From: Phytophthora colocasiae
Lineage: Eukaryota > Oomycota > Peronosporomycetes > Peronosporales > Peronosporaceae
Assembly: GCA_018806915.1 (NCBI GenBank)
Contig: JAGKQI010000093.1
Span: 1,798,001-1,862,000 of the forward strand
DNA: 64,000 nt
Direction: 5' to 3'
Shown here piece after piece: positions 40,501 through 50,906 of the stretch; position 1 is the first letter of the stretch, and every line of letters begins with the position of its first letter. The position numbers were made by a program, and so were the translations under genes. The notes under the pieces were generated by a model. It was not told the origin of the DNA and made no database searches. It saw only the letters and a list, made by a program, of their open reading frames with translations.

Positions 40501-41211
40501 AAGTACCTGCTTGACAAGTCCAGCGTCTTGCTCATCACTTCGCCATTTGCGAATTACAACCTCTCCAACACGTTTTCCATGCTGTCTTTCTGCCCATGCA
40601 ATGTACTGCTTCATGAACTGGTTCACCTCACCCTCTGTGCGAGACTTCATCAGGTAGGTGGTCACAAAGCGTGAGTATCCATCCAGTACTACGAGCACCG
40701 CAGTATATTGAGTCCCGTTGTGCACTCCCGGTATGAGCAGATCTGCGAACACTATGTCATTGACGCACGTGATCTTACGCTCGAGGTTCTTCCGGAACGT
40801 TTTCCTTTTCTGCTTCCCGAAATGCCAGTCAGCACAGTCAAACTTGCCACGCTTCTTCAGCATGATGCCCTTTGCCATGCCTCGGTCCACCATCAATCGG
40901 ATATATTCTGGACATGTGTGTCCTAGACGCGCGTACCACAAATCGATATCTGCAACACCATCGGTCACCGTAAAGTTCGCAATAACATGTTTCTTGGTTG
41001 ATATTTTGCTATTCTTTGCCTTCTTCCCACTAACATTGTGGGTTCCGAACGTCCAAAGCTGGTGCTCGTATGTCGTGCGAATCACTTCAGTGCCTTCCTT
41101 CGACATCCCGAACATCTTCGTGTCTTGGTCCCACGACATCTTGAACCCCTGGTCCAAAGCCTGTCCTGGTAAGAACAAGTTACACCCAGCCTTTTGGGAC
41201 ATACAGTACAT
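37558..41211 (-). CDS. Copia pol: integrase, reverse transcriptase, RNase H
   Basis: This is a 1217-residue frame. The integrase has Asp in DIVFADLLIP, Asp in VLTDKGQEF and Glu in NVVERTHQT. Its zinc-finger region is unusual: WYARLGH and CADW where the family normally shows H-x-H and C-x-x-C. An acidic linker follows with a repeated unit, DQQ(V/L)WDDIL. The reverse transcriptase has RARIVARGDKQ-like and YVDDIL motifs. RNase H has DSDWGND and IDNQAA, and the protein ends near LLTKPLAS. Gag-protease lies upstream in another frame. One extra A near 41185 (AAAA where AAA would keep the frame) separates the two. Confidence 0.9.
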   Translation of the reverse strand: MYCMSQKAGCNLFLPGQALDQGFKMSWDQDTKMFGMSKEGTEVIRTTYEHQLWTFGTHNVSGKKAKNSKISTKKHVIANFTVTDGVADIDLWYARLGHTCPEYIRLMVDRGMAKGIMLKKRGKFDCADWHFGKQKRKTFRKNLERKITCVNDIVFADLLIPGVHNGTQYTAVLVVLDGYSRFVTTYLMKSRTEGEVNQFMKQYIAWAERQHGKRVGEVVIRKWRSDEQDAGLVKQVLTDKGQEFCNSTMELWYKTKGIVHTKVGPKSSQLNVVERTHQTLEGMVKTMMHDSGLPKSMWIHALETAVYVKNRVFCKGAGCTPYEVMFGTKPDIHHIRAFGSLVYCHTPITMRTKLNANCRIGFLLGYREDVVGCQVYFPSEHKKGFVADVKFNESIKYKDRYGSAFESKVDKWLRTFDEYLQDGDLVASEKSDDDNMPANEHDDEQCDHVSDEDMVEEDGVSSVDWNNEDQQVWDDILLNSALPNVEDMGTEQSSELDNAEDQQLWDDILRNSSLPDYSSDGAFEETQEGEAEDADEDSNCESDDIDSKIVEYDDEDVTVLPVIDDEVSDEIEVGNFDPSDEIEVGNCLFDLGDDLEAGDSDSPGEIMIGRRRQREDEVKRVRDPKRAKVDTKRQKREVPVRRPGLREVHERHPPDRYENFSVTSAFRALHADLRGNNGIRASSVNIPRNYREAMRSKFAKEWRAAMNDEIRALKDKEVLCVIPRAEMPVGQRAIKTMWVYSVKTDHLGYVVRFKARIVARGDKQRHGIDFQETFSPVARMATFRLFLAVCVLLHLIVYQGDINTAYLNAFLAIKQYLEELEGYPIEEDGMIYMINKALYGLRQSGREWNSEVNSWLIRFGFKQCATEPCLYFYDQDGEFALVLLYVDDILCATRNETFKKRLFSELNEAYGIKDQGLVSTYLGVEVQQNENSIQIHQTRYCEEIIDKFHFNDAHPSRIPMETKLRLTVNDTDAGQHKKELGYGKSFPYRELVGSLMYLATCTRPDIAYAVGQLSRYVQQPTQQHIGAAKRVLRYLVGTKSMGIEYSASKESQKATTLVIDGFCDSDWGNDPDSRKSVTSYVHCVAGGAVSWASTRQTIVAQSTAEAEYVAACEASMEGQGLRNVLIEVFPALKTEVRLGIDNQAAYVMATNPTFSRRARHIELRWHYVRDQVAKKTVTLHKVKSDVNPSDLLTKPLASDRLEMLGKMIGLTKEHLPK

Positions 41212-42418
41212 CTTCCAGAAATACTGTCACCATTTGCTCGTCAACCATTGTATCTAGCGGTACAGTTCCAAACCCCTCTGCTTGAGCTACTCCACTGTCG
41301 GTAAACCCTGAAACTGTCGGGTTCCAGTCGCTATCATCCATACTTTGGAGCGATGTGAAGTACTCCTTATTCGCCACGATGTGAGCATTGCTACCTGTGT
41401 CGAAGTACCACCGGTTCGAGTCGTAGTCTTTTGCTGCATGCTTCACAACGTCACTGACCACCACATCACGCTTGAGCGAGTGCGCCGACACCTGAGGTTT
41501 TTGTTTCGACTCTCCTTGTTCTTTCTTCGAACATGCATACTTCGGTTTTGCATTCTTCCGTCCGCTTGGCTGCTCACGTTTTTCTTCAGCCAACAGATCC
41601 GGACAGTCACTTTTGTAGTGTCCCTTGCCACCACAGTTGAAGCACTCGACATCCGCAATGTTAATCTTCTTCTTGAATTTTTTTCCGTGGGTTTGCTGCT
41701 TACTAGTCCTCCGAGTCCCTGAAGAGCTTCCTTGCGTCTTCTTGCCCGTGTTGTTTCCAAATGCATGACTATCCCAGTCTTTGCTTCGTGATTCTGCAGT
41801 CAAAATCAGCTCACGGATATTCTCTGGTGTGTATTTGCTCATGTCCTTACTGAACAAAACTTTCCTTCGTAGCTCGTTGTAGCACATCTGGTTTGGCAGA
41901 CTACGCAGGAGAATATCCACCATTTGTAGATCATTCACAGGTACCTCCAAGTCCTTCAGCTGCTCCATCATCTCGAACATCTTGTAGAGATGGCTACGCA
42001 CATCACCATTGGCGCGCAGGTGAGTCCTGTGTAATTCACCGTTCAGGCGATACACCTTCTGCGCCTTCGTGGCCGAGTTCGTCTTCCCGTCGTAGATGCT
42101 GCACAGCTCACGCCACATTTCAGTGCCTGTCTTCTTTGACATCACTTGCTTGGCTAGTCGCATCGACAGTGAACCCTGGATGAGTATCTTCACCTTGGCC
42201 TGCTTCTTCTTGAAGTCATTTTTCTCTTCCTCTGTGTCTCCTTCGGTCTTCGTGCCGAGAACAATCTCATCCAACAAGCTCTTTTCAAACGCGTTGATCA
42301 TTGACTGTTTATAGAATATCCAGTCTTCCCCGTCCCAACGAACCGGAATTCCCTTAGATCCTATCTTGAAACCCTTCTTCTTGTGCTTGCTGTCGTCTGA
42401 GTCGGAAGATGAAGACAT
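41180..42418 (-). CDS. Copia gag with protease start
   Basis: This 412-residue frame begins with an acidic Ser-rich N-terminus and the copia gag pattern IPVRWDGEDWIFYKQSM. It contains a zinc knuckle, CFNCGGKGHYKSDCP, near residue 260 and the aspartic protease motif WYFDTGSNAHIV near 340. It ends 31 bases inside pol, after VLYVPKG. The shift occurs in the middle of the protease domain rather than between gag and pol. A mutation is therefore more likely than a programmed frameshift. Confidence 0.88.
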   Translation of the reverse strand: MSSSSDSDDSKHKKKGFKIGSKGIPVRWDGEDWIFYKQSMINAFEKSLLDEIVLGTKTEGDTEEEKNDFKKKQAKVKILIQGSLSMRLAKQVMSKKTGTEMWRELCSIYDGKTNSATKAQKVYRLNGELHRTHLRANGDVRSHLYKMFEMMEQLKDLEVPVNDLQMVDILLRSLPNQMCYNELRRKVLFSKDMSKYTPENIRELILTAESRSKDWDSHAFGNNTGKKTQGSSSGTRRTSKQQTHGKKFKKKINIADVECFNCGGKGHYKSDCPDLLAEEKREQPSGRKNAKPKYACSKKEQGESKQKPQVSAHSLKRDVVVSDVVKHAAKDYDSNRWYFDTGSNAHIVANKEYFTSLQSMDDSDWNPTVSGFTDSGVAQAEGFGTVPLDTMVDEQMVTVFLEDVLYVPKGWV

Positions 42419-42487
42419 TGTTGCCTCTGTTACTGATCTTCTAGCTGTCTCGAATCGCGCCGTGTGCGCTAGCGAAGTCGTAGAGTT

Positions 42488-42500
42488 GGGCTTATAACCC
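42488..42500 (-). promoter_or_regulatory. Copia primer-binding site (half-tRNA type)
   Basis: Read on the minus strand, GGGTTATAAGCCC follows the 5' LTR directly. It pairs, with one mismatch, to the anticodon stem-loop of initiator tRNA-Met. The gag remnant at 28773 carries the perfect version, GGGTTATGAGCCC. Confidence 0.65.
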
Positions 42501-42656
42501 TATTGGAATCTGGTAACACGCAGGCAACTTGTTAAAGGGGGTAATCTTGGACTGGCGCCTCTCGGGCCCTCTGTTTTGCACTAACCAGTAGTACCCTATC
42601 ATTGCTACGTACTCAACGGCCTTCAACGGCCCTAAGTAGTAGTCCACTTTCCAATA
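42501..42656 (-). repeat. 5' LTR of the copia element (156 bp)
   Basis: This is the partner of the LTR at 37378-37536. It has TATTGG...CCAATA ends and is followed by the target duplication CCGTG. Confidence 0.95.
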
Positions 42657-43933
42657 CCGTGGATGCCGCTGGTACATCGCTGCAGCAAGTTCCCAATGGC
42701 CATAAAGATCTGTCCCAATGCCAGTGTCTTCTGTGTCGTGGCTCGCATTGTCGCATCCGTCTCGTGTTGTAATCGAACGCCCAGTAATTCCTCCCGTTCA
42801 AGAGCACGTTTGAAGGGCAGCGATGCGGTTGTTGAAAGTGAGAATCTCGTTCGCTCTCTCCTTCTGGAAGGCAGCAAATTCCAAGCGCTTGGACTCACTT
42901 TCCTCTTCGTGTGTGAGCTGGTTTCGACTCAAGTCGCGGTTGGTCTCACGTAACGTGTGATAGCGATTCACAAGGTCACTAACTTCCGGATAATCCTCAG
43001 GGATAGCTTCTTGCAACGAGCTCGAGGTATCGCGTATACTTGAGGTGGTGACGCACTTGTGCTCCTAGAGCGTCACTCTCTTTTTGAAGAGCAGTTAACT
43101 GGGTCTGCAACCTCGCCACCTCCTGTTCCTTGCTCATGCGTTGTTTGACTTCGTCACTCGCTCGCTTGACGGCTCGATTGCGCTTCGACTCGTTCTCTTG
43201 TAGGAATTTATTGAACTTAATAAGCGATTCCTGCAACTCCAGATCTTTTTTACGTAGTCCCTCTTCACGACGGTGGAAAGCGTCTTCGCGACGAGCGAAT
43301 TCGTCCTTTTGAGCGTCCAAAGCTTCCTGTACTTCATACATCTGCCGACGTTTCTCCAGTAGTCGAGTTGGCCCAATGCCAGTGTCTGCGGCATCTTCGA
43401 TCGGTTCATAATCATGGAAGCTCCAGCACTACTTAAGCTGCTCCATCGTCGACGACAAAGGAGACGGTACTCTAGTGGAACTTGTGCATCGTAAAGTTGA
43501 AGTGTAGCCATATGTCTTGAAAGCAGTTTTAACCGACATACTGTTTAATGGCTATCACAACTTGGGAAGCGCACTGTCCGTCCACTAGAGCAGCTATTTT
43601 CATGACACACTGAATAATCTGGTAAAAGAAGCTGAAGACGGTCATGAAGGGTACAAGCCGAACCCAATTGATACGAAGAAGACGGAGGAGCTGCCGCGAT
43701 GGTTCCAACCGCACCGGGAGCTTGTTGTGGCTCAGATGCATTTCGATTGGTGACGTGGCAAGTCGTTTGTTGGTTGGAAATACGGGGGTGTTCGAGACGA
43801 CGCTCAATTGGTTCACCCCTGCCTGCTACCAGTGCGAGTCCTGGATGCTACAACCCACAGTCGCAACACTGAATCAGTCACAGCTGCTGTGTAGAACTCG
43901 TCGTAGGCCGAACATGTAGAAAACTAAGATCAC

Positions 43934-46193
43934 TTACCCCCCACGCTCGATAAAAAGCACCAGCTTTCTGTCAGTCGTAGTGCTGCTCTGGTTCGTCATC
44001 CCTCTGATATTTTGCAGCCCCGATCCTTTCGAGACCCGATAGAAATCTGCGTTCAGCAAATTAGTTTGTCCACTTACGAAGGTGTCCCACGACGACGGTT
44101 TTGTAAAATATTGCTTCTGCAGAGTGTTCGTCACTACCAAGTGGATCTTGGATTTTGCAGGTACTCGCTTCAGAATATTTTTGACCTCGCCAAGATCTAT
44201 AGCACTGCTATGATCTTTGCACTCACCAGAAATGATGTCCGAGGCTACTCGGAAATCGATGAACTCGGCGTTCTTACTTCGGACGAGATTGTCAAAGAGC
44301 ATCGAGTTGCCCTTTAACCATGTTGGCCATTTTCCATTCGGAGGAGACAGGAACGGCACGATTTGAGTCCACCCAGCATTTTCAACGTCTTGAAGCAGCT
44401 TCACCGTCTCGTTTCGTTCACTCACACCCAACTCGAACAGGAATTCACCCAAAAACCTCGGAAATGCCACCCCACCGACGCCCCCAGCATGACTTGCCAA
44501 CACGATGGCAGCTGCAGTCAACGCTTCGAGAAATTGCCCATCCTTCGAGCGCTGCTCATTGTTGTCATAGTGAAGTTTAGGTTGGATCTTCGACATCACT
44601 GTACACAAAGACTTCTCGAATGGACGAAATAAAAAGCCCCCCGTCATCGTCAAATGCAGCAGAATATCTTCCTTTGGAGGCGGCAGCACGCAACGGAATT
44701 CCCAGGATTCATTGTCCTTCCGGAGTCCTAGATCTGCGTCTAGCTGCAGCTCGAAGGCAGATTGTTCAACAAGACGGGCGAAATGACCGTCGATGATGTT
44801 CACCTTGCCTTCCACTATGCGATAACTGGTGCTCAGCAACAAGCACACCTGGCCTATCTCAAACTCGTTGGACCGCTTTTTCATAAAACTAATTTGCGAT
44901 GCCAGAATCTTCACCATCGCATTCAAGTAGTTCTTTAAGTCGCAGCCGTCAATGTACGGGTTATCTTGCATATACTTGAGAGCCATCTGAGCAAAGAGCG
45001 GTCGGCTATGTCTTAATATTTTCATGAGCAGTTTGGGTATGCCAGAGCCACCGTTAAGAATTGCGCCAGGAAAGGACGGAAACACCACACACCAGAGGCA
45101 TGACGCATTTTCTCTAGATCGACCGCTTCTCACGACTAGATTTCGAGCAGTCCCATTCGTGGAGCTGACCACAACAGCTAGACCAAACGAGCGAAACACG
45201 TTTCTCATCATACGAAGAGAATTTTCAAGCTCGAGCTGGGCTTTGTCATCAAGACCCGAAGCTACACGCGGAAATTCATCCAGAAAGAAAACGAAAGGCT
45301 TCGTGCAATTCTGTTTACGATGCTTGAGCTCATCTAAAACATGCGCGCGCTCAGTTGTTCCGGAGAATCGGTCTTTTCCTTGCAGTGCGGCCAGAATGAA
45401 GCCGTACAGGTAAAGTGTCTGCATGTTACAAATTTGACCAACAGAGCCCAGCGATACACCTTTTTTTTTAATGTTTTCGGCTTCATGGCTTCCAAGTCCT
45501 TCTGGACACACTCTTGGAACGTCCCCGAACGCGTTCCATAGGCGCTATACACGGTTTGCTCGCGGTCACCGGGGTCTCCGCACACAATGTAGAACACATC
45601 GCACTCCCCTCTGGTATTCAAGTTGAATGCCATTTGCGTCTTGCCTGTGCCGGACGAATTTTCCAGCACGACAAATGGAGAAGCTCCACTGTTATCTTTC
45701 GCATCCACACTCGCGAGGTATTCCGAAAGGGATCGAACTTCCTCGTTCTCTTTGAGACGCTCGGCAATTTCCATGTATGAAACAATCTTTTCTGCGTATT
45801 CTTCGTTTACGCCAATAAACGACACCGCCGATACCTCCGGTATCACCACCAGCACGTGAATTTGCCGCGTTTCAGGCGGTGGCATTCCATACGTCGCCAA
45901 CACATCCCGAATCGAATAGGTCGAGTACATCACTTTCTCTGTATCCACCAGTGATACCCTTTCGAAACCCGGTACTTCCTCTCTTTTTCGTATCGCACCA
46001 AGTTCTGCACTTGGTAGCCATCCTGTGCCCTGCTTCGCCAGAGAGAGAGCTGCAGCTCGTCGGCATCACACGTGATCGTTGACTTTTTCTCCTTCTTAAT
46101 CGCCTTCTTCAAGTCGACCACCGTGTCGCTCTCATCTACCCTCACCGAAAACGGGTTTCCAGCCTTAACAATCGCACAGAAGAACTTCACCAT
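43934..46193 (-). pseudogene. CRN: Crinkler (CRN) effector, two frame breaks, different N-terminal patch (copy 2)
   Basis: From the HVLVVIP region onward this copy is almost identical to copy 1, with the same P-loop SSGTGKT, FVFFLDEFPR and GECKDHSS motifs. The first 45 codons differ strongly (MVKFFCAIVKAGNPF, TITCDADELQLSL), while the 5' flank beyond the ATG is again nearly identical. Two breaks are visible. An extra CT in a CTCTCTCT run falls within the LxLFLAK-type motif near 46042. The A-run near 45462 has 9 As, where 10 (or 7) would join the halves. A MULE lies about 60 bases upstream of the ATG. As written, no full-length protein can be made. Confidence 0.8.
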
Positions 46194-46485
46194 CTTTCCT
46201 CGAGCCAGCAGATGAGGCAGAAGGGAGGAGAATTTTTTGCGTACTTAAGCGGGAGACGCTGGTACCACCGAATTTAGAATTCAAATTCAGTGTGTTTTCA
46301 GTATAATTCGGTGAGAATTCGGTCGACCAGATAGAGTCGGATTTCATGGTTCAGGTTGAACTTGGGACGATGTAAGATAAAATAAAATACCTTACACTTA
46401 TTTTTCAAAAATTCAGTTCCCGCCCGTTGGACGGTTGTCATTTCACGATTTCCCCCCTAGAACGCAGACGCCAGAGTGAAGATCG

Positions 46486-49400
46486 ATGGAGAGCTCGGTG
46501 CGTTCACTAACCTGGACATTAATGCATAAACTTACTAAATGGATGTCTATTACACCACAGGGATCGTTTGGAGAGGTCGAGGCCGTGTCACCCACTCAGC
46601 GCAATGCTGCTGCGCTGGAGAAACCGCGAATTCGTGAGGACCAACGCAACGATGTCCATCCTGATGTCAGTATCGCAGCGAACCCACCTGGCGAGCCTCG
46701 AGGGACTATCGAAGCACGTGAAGCAGAGAGGATTGCGCAAGGTCGGCTAGACAACCAAGGGATTCGTCTGATGGAGGAAGGCCGGCGTAAGCTGACTCGC
46801 AGCGCAGCTGCGATGCTAAGACGTTCGGATGGTGAAGCGAGTGAAGCGAACGCAAGCGACAGTCGTAAACGTGATCAGTTGGAAAGAAAAACGCTACGCG
46901 ATACATTCGGAATCGAATCGGATTCCAGCTCGGACGACGGGGAACAGACCGAAGTGATTGCGAGCGGAAATTCCTTAAGCTACGCAGGTTCTGACTCCGA
47001 AGACAAGTCACTTGGTGAAGCTGCTAATAGTGCTGCCCGGATGGACGAAGATGAATCAGGCGATGATGTATCTACCGAACGACCAAACCCGCACCAAACA
47101 CCGAAATTACACCGAAAGATTGATCTTGGCGTTCGAGCTAGCGGTCCGGTTTGGCTTTATGATTTTGAGACCCGATTCGATTCGTGGGAAGTGTTCCATG
47201 AAGCTTTCGATGCGTTCCAGCGACGGACATATCAGCAGTTTTCGAAGCGTACAAGCACTTCAGTTTCCCTTCAAAACAAGCAAATTATACGGGCAAGCAA
47301 AGCCAGGGGAAACGCTAGAAAGAGGGCCCGTCGCGAAGTAGTCCTGATTCCAGAAGAATGGGAGACCTACGCAAAGACATTGGTATGCACACATGGACAA
47401 CCCTACGAACCGAAGGGAGGAGGGAAGCGGATTCATAACCAGGTTCGTGATACGAAGTGCAAGGCCAGGGTAAACGTGTGTGTCGTCCAGTCGATCAGTG
47501 GAAAGTGGTCACTACGCGCCAATGCCTCAGGGGTCCACAACCATTCCTTGAACAAGATTGGATGGGAAAACTATGCGGAAAACAGGGTCGTGCAGGAACC
47601 CCACCTGAAACATGACGTCGCAGTACTGCATAAAGCTGGCGCGAGTGCGCGAGGGATTCTTCAGTATCTCCGGCAAAGAACAGGTACACATTACTACGAA
47701 TTCGGTGGAATTTCGGTGTCCTAACTAACTTCGGTAACCATTCGGTGGCTATGTTTTGGTTGTGTTTTCAGGGAAGAAGACAATCTTGCGCGACGTGCAC
47801 AACATGGTTCAGAGATTAAAGATCGAGAGCCAGGGAGGATTGAATGATGCTCAATGTGCATTTGCAGTTTTGGAAGAATTTTGCCGGCAAGACAGAGGGA
47901 ATTCTGCTGAGATAAAGATCGACGAGGACAGCGACTTCGCCCGAATAGCTACGTTCCAGTCGGCAAGAATGAAGCGGCTATTTAAGGCGTTTCTGGAGAT
48001 CATTATGGTGGATTCTACACACAACACGAATTCGAATCGCTACAAACTGTTTAGTTTCGTCGTGCATGATGTCTTCGGCAAGGGCCAATACGTGCATCAT
48101 GCTCTTGTTGAAAGTGAACATAAAGTGAATCTTCGTCAAGTCATGGAAATCTTCAAGGCGAACAATCCAGACTGGTCCAAAATTGAAGTGGTGATGACAG
48201 ACAAGGCGTTTAACGAAAAAGCGGTTTTGGCAGAGACTTTACCGCAGGCAAGACAGCTACTTTGTCAATGGCATGTGATTACCTGGCTCAAAAAGTTAGC
48301 AGCTCGTCTTGCAAAAAGCGTCAAGAAGGAAGTGAAGGCTCTCATGCGGTTACTAGTGTATGCTGAGAGTGCGGATCAATACGAAGATGCAAAGGGGGCC
48401 CTGCTGCACACCTTGGGTAATGATCCAGCGCACGAGTTGTATCTTAACTTTGTCGAGAACTGGGATAAATCCAAGGACGAGTGGGTCTCCTACAAGAGAG
48501 GCAATGTTCCTCACCTCACGAATAATACGAACAGTCGGATCGAGTCGAAATGGGGCAAGATTAAGGACGTGATCGACGGCTCATTCTCTATTGATCAGCT
48601 GCTATCGACTCTGATAACACTACAAGAATACGCAGAAGAACAGTACCTGACTGAATACCACAAGGTTGGCAGTCGCCCGGCGCGAGCTTCAGAAGATCCG
48701 GAGCTGTCCCTGCTTGGACTTCAACTGAGTTCGTTTGTCTTCGATTTGGTATCAAAGCAGCATGAGTTAGCCACTGGAGTTGACGCAGAGTACCTGGTGG
48801 AACTGGGTGATTCTGAGAGAGCAGTAGTTACCAGTCCTCGATCTGGGGCGGAGTACGTGGTGAACACTAGGGTACGTTGTTGTTCGGTGAAGATTTTGGT
48901 GATTCGGTAAATTTTCGGTATGATGATCTAACGCTTTGACTTTGCTTACAGTCTAGTTGTTGCGACTGTATCTTTATGAAGACGAGCCTACTGCCGTGTC
49001 GACACGTTTTGTACATCAGAAATACTTGTCATTTTGAGACGGTGGTCCCCCCTCTTCGGTACATTGCTACGCGGTGGATAGTTCACAGTTCTGAGAATGA
49101 CATCGGCAACGGCGATATTCCTTGTGGTGGATTGAAGCAAGGTGTGTCCTTCACTGCCAAAAAGAGAAGACGCTGTCAAGTGGTCTGATGTACTGTGAAG
49201 CAAAGGCTATGGCGGAGAAGATCGTTGACCGTATGGCTCTCCAGTCGACGCCCACGTTCAAGGTGGCGTTAAATTGGTTGGAAGCCTTCTATGAAGCACT
49301 ACACTCTGGTCGCGTGGTGGACTTCGCTCATGAAACTGCACCTGAGTTTCCAGGTCTATCCTAGGTATCTTCCGTTGGAGGTGTGACGCTGTCCCAGATG

Positions 49401-50072
49401 TCGTTTGCTGAGCAGACCTCGCCACAATACATTCCGTTAGAGGCACCCGACCTTACTAGTGAAGAAGGCGGTGCTGTACTTGGGGGCAGTGATTCTGCAG
49501 CAGCTCAAGGTGTTGAGGAACCAGTCAAGGAAATGGAATCAGAGCCTCTACCCGATACAGAAGCCGTGCCAGAGTGTACCGAATCAGCACCGAATCCTAC
49601 CGAATCTGCACCGAATTCTACCGAACCTACACCAAAGCCAGCCAATTTGAACGAAGCTGCAAAGGCGGTTACCTGGAAATTCACGGATCGCCCACTGATC
49701 AATGGCATGACTAAGGCACAGCGGAAACAGGCTCAGGCAAAGAAAGATCGAGAGCTTGCGCTTGAATTGGCGGCTGAGTGCCGAGGAGGCAAAGTATGGA
49801 GACAAGTATCATTTGAAGAGATTGCTGTCCTGCTGAACGGCTCGTACAGTGTGCGTGGAGCAAAAGCTATAGTGGATGCTTGTGAGATTCCAAGTGTGGA
49901 GGTTAATGAGACGCTAGAGATCAGACCCCGCTCTGCTGGCCATGTTACTCCTACAATTAGTAGTATTCCACAGCAGCCGAAGCTTGTGGAGGCGATAGAA
50001 GCTATCAAACGGAAAGACGACATTGACCTTATTGCGCATTGGAACGGATACGGGAGCGCAACATTTGCTTAA
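46486..50072 (+). pseudogene. MULE transposase (FAR1/WRKY-GCM zinc motif, DDE core, SWIM finger), lightly broken
   Basis: Exon 1 (46486-47683) ends with a Cys/His DNA-binding region (CTHGQPYEPK, DTKCKARVNVCVV, GVHNHSL). An intron at 47684-47771 restores the frame (phase 1). Exon 2 (47772-48871) is the Mutator-type core: IIMVDSTHNTN is the first Asp, VVMTDKAFNEK the second, followed by CQWHV and NNTNSRIESKW. An intron at 48872-48951 leads to the SWIM finger CCDCIFMKTSLLPCRHV. Breaks then follow. There is a 1-base loss in an A-run near 49165, an in-frame TAG at 49362-49364 and a TAA at 50070-50072 (which may be the real end). The tail has repeated TESAPN units. Confidence 0.8.
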
Positions 50073-50079
50073 TTGGACG

Positions 50080-50906
50080 CAATGATTTCACTACTAGAAG
50101 CTCGCAGTTGTTTCGATTTGGTTAAGAGAACCACTAGCTGGATCGAAGGAGTTGAATGGAGGATTTCGGATATCCGGGGACCATTTGGAGACACATGCAA
50201 TGTGACAAAGGTGCGTGTTGCTTAAACTATATTGTCAATTCTTAACTAAGGATTATTTGATGTACAGGACGAGCACATCACCAACGTAGAGTTGCTAAAT
50301 CTTAGTGTGAACAACATCCCGGGTGAAATTGTGAGTGGATATCAACTTCTTGACTTTCGGGAGAACCTGTGGCTACACACTACCTCTATTCTAGTGTCTC
50401 TCATGGTTCTCCGCGAGGAATACCCCAATGTGGGTATTATCAGCCCGTCATTCAAAGACTTTATGGAACGCGACCAGCAATTGCGCATAGCGGCAGGATT
50501 TGGATCTGCTGACCCAAAGAATACTCGAGTTATGTCCGTCTTCAATGTTGGTGCTCAGTGGGTCGCATTCTTAGTCGACAGGAACGTTGACATCGAAACG
50601 GGGATGGCTACTTGCTACATGTTCGACCCACTCCAGTCACAGAGGTGCTACCTGACTATTGAAAGAAGTGTTCGAAGAGTTATCGAGACGCTACTCGGCC
50701 TCGAGGACAAGTTGATCTACGTAATGGTCGATTCGTGCAAACAGCAGGATGGCAGCTCATGTGGCTTATGGTGTATCGCAATTCTGGAGATGCTTCTAGC
50801 TAACGCGTCGTGGGACGACTGCATGTACAACCTGCTACCGTATTTGCGCATGCGGTATCTTTACAAGACTATCAATTTCGTCACTACAACGGCTGCAGCC
50901 AAATAA
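50080..50906 (+). CDS. Ulp1-like cysteine protease (C48) of the MULE
   Basis: One exon starts at an ATG near 50090. A 57-base intron (50211-50267) joins it to the frame ending at 50906. The C-terminal half has the Ulp1 fold landmarks: GAQWVAFLVD, then YMFDPLQSQ (Asp), then KQQDGSSCGLWCI (oxyanion Gln and nucleophile Cys). The residue before Trp, normally the catalytic His, is Gln. The family removes SUMO-like modifiers. Whether this copy is active is doubtful given the His substitution. The preceding TAA (50070) is in the same frame, so it may instead be the C-terminus of one long transposase. Confidence 0.75.

Larger units (their letters stand above)
37378..42656 (-). mobile_element. Young Ty1/copia LTR retrotransposon, about 5.3 kb
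   Basis: Direct repeats CCGTG (37373-37377 and 42657-42661) flank the element, and block 1 shows the related empty site CCATG at about 23562. The LTRs begin TATTGG and end CCAATA. They differ only by a 3-base indel (GTT), so insertion is recent. After the 5' LTR comes GGGTTATAAGCCC, one base off the complement of the initiator tRNA-Met anticodon arm. A purine tract, GGAGGGGG, precedes the 3' LTR. It encodes gag and pol in two overlapping frames. Confidence 0.95.
36979..43511 (-). pseudogene. CCDC42/DUF4200 flagellar coiled-coil gene, split by a copia element (copy 2)
   Basis: The gene runs from 43511 to 36979 and is interrupted at 37378-42661 by the retrotransposon. This copy retains the central coil missing in copy 1 (EVQEALDAQKDEFARRED, SDLVNRYHTLRETNRDLSRN) and the Ala-rich C-terminus. 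Its own defects are about four extra bases near 43020, an extra T near 42808 and the shared N-terminal frame change near 43440. Both copies of this gene are therefore inactive in this haplotype. Flagellar function is inferred from the family. Confidence 0.75.

Noticed and set aside
41180..41211. Programmed frameshift between gag and pol
   Set aside because: The overlap lies inside the protease domain and removal of one A restores perfect homology, so a mutation is more likely. Kept only as an open question.
48988..49203. Minus-strand frame over the SWIM finger of the MULE
   Set aside because: Antisense shadow; the plus strand carries the C-x-C and C-x-H zinc ligands in the exon joined by a canonical intron.
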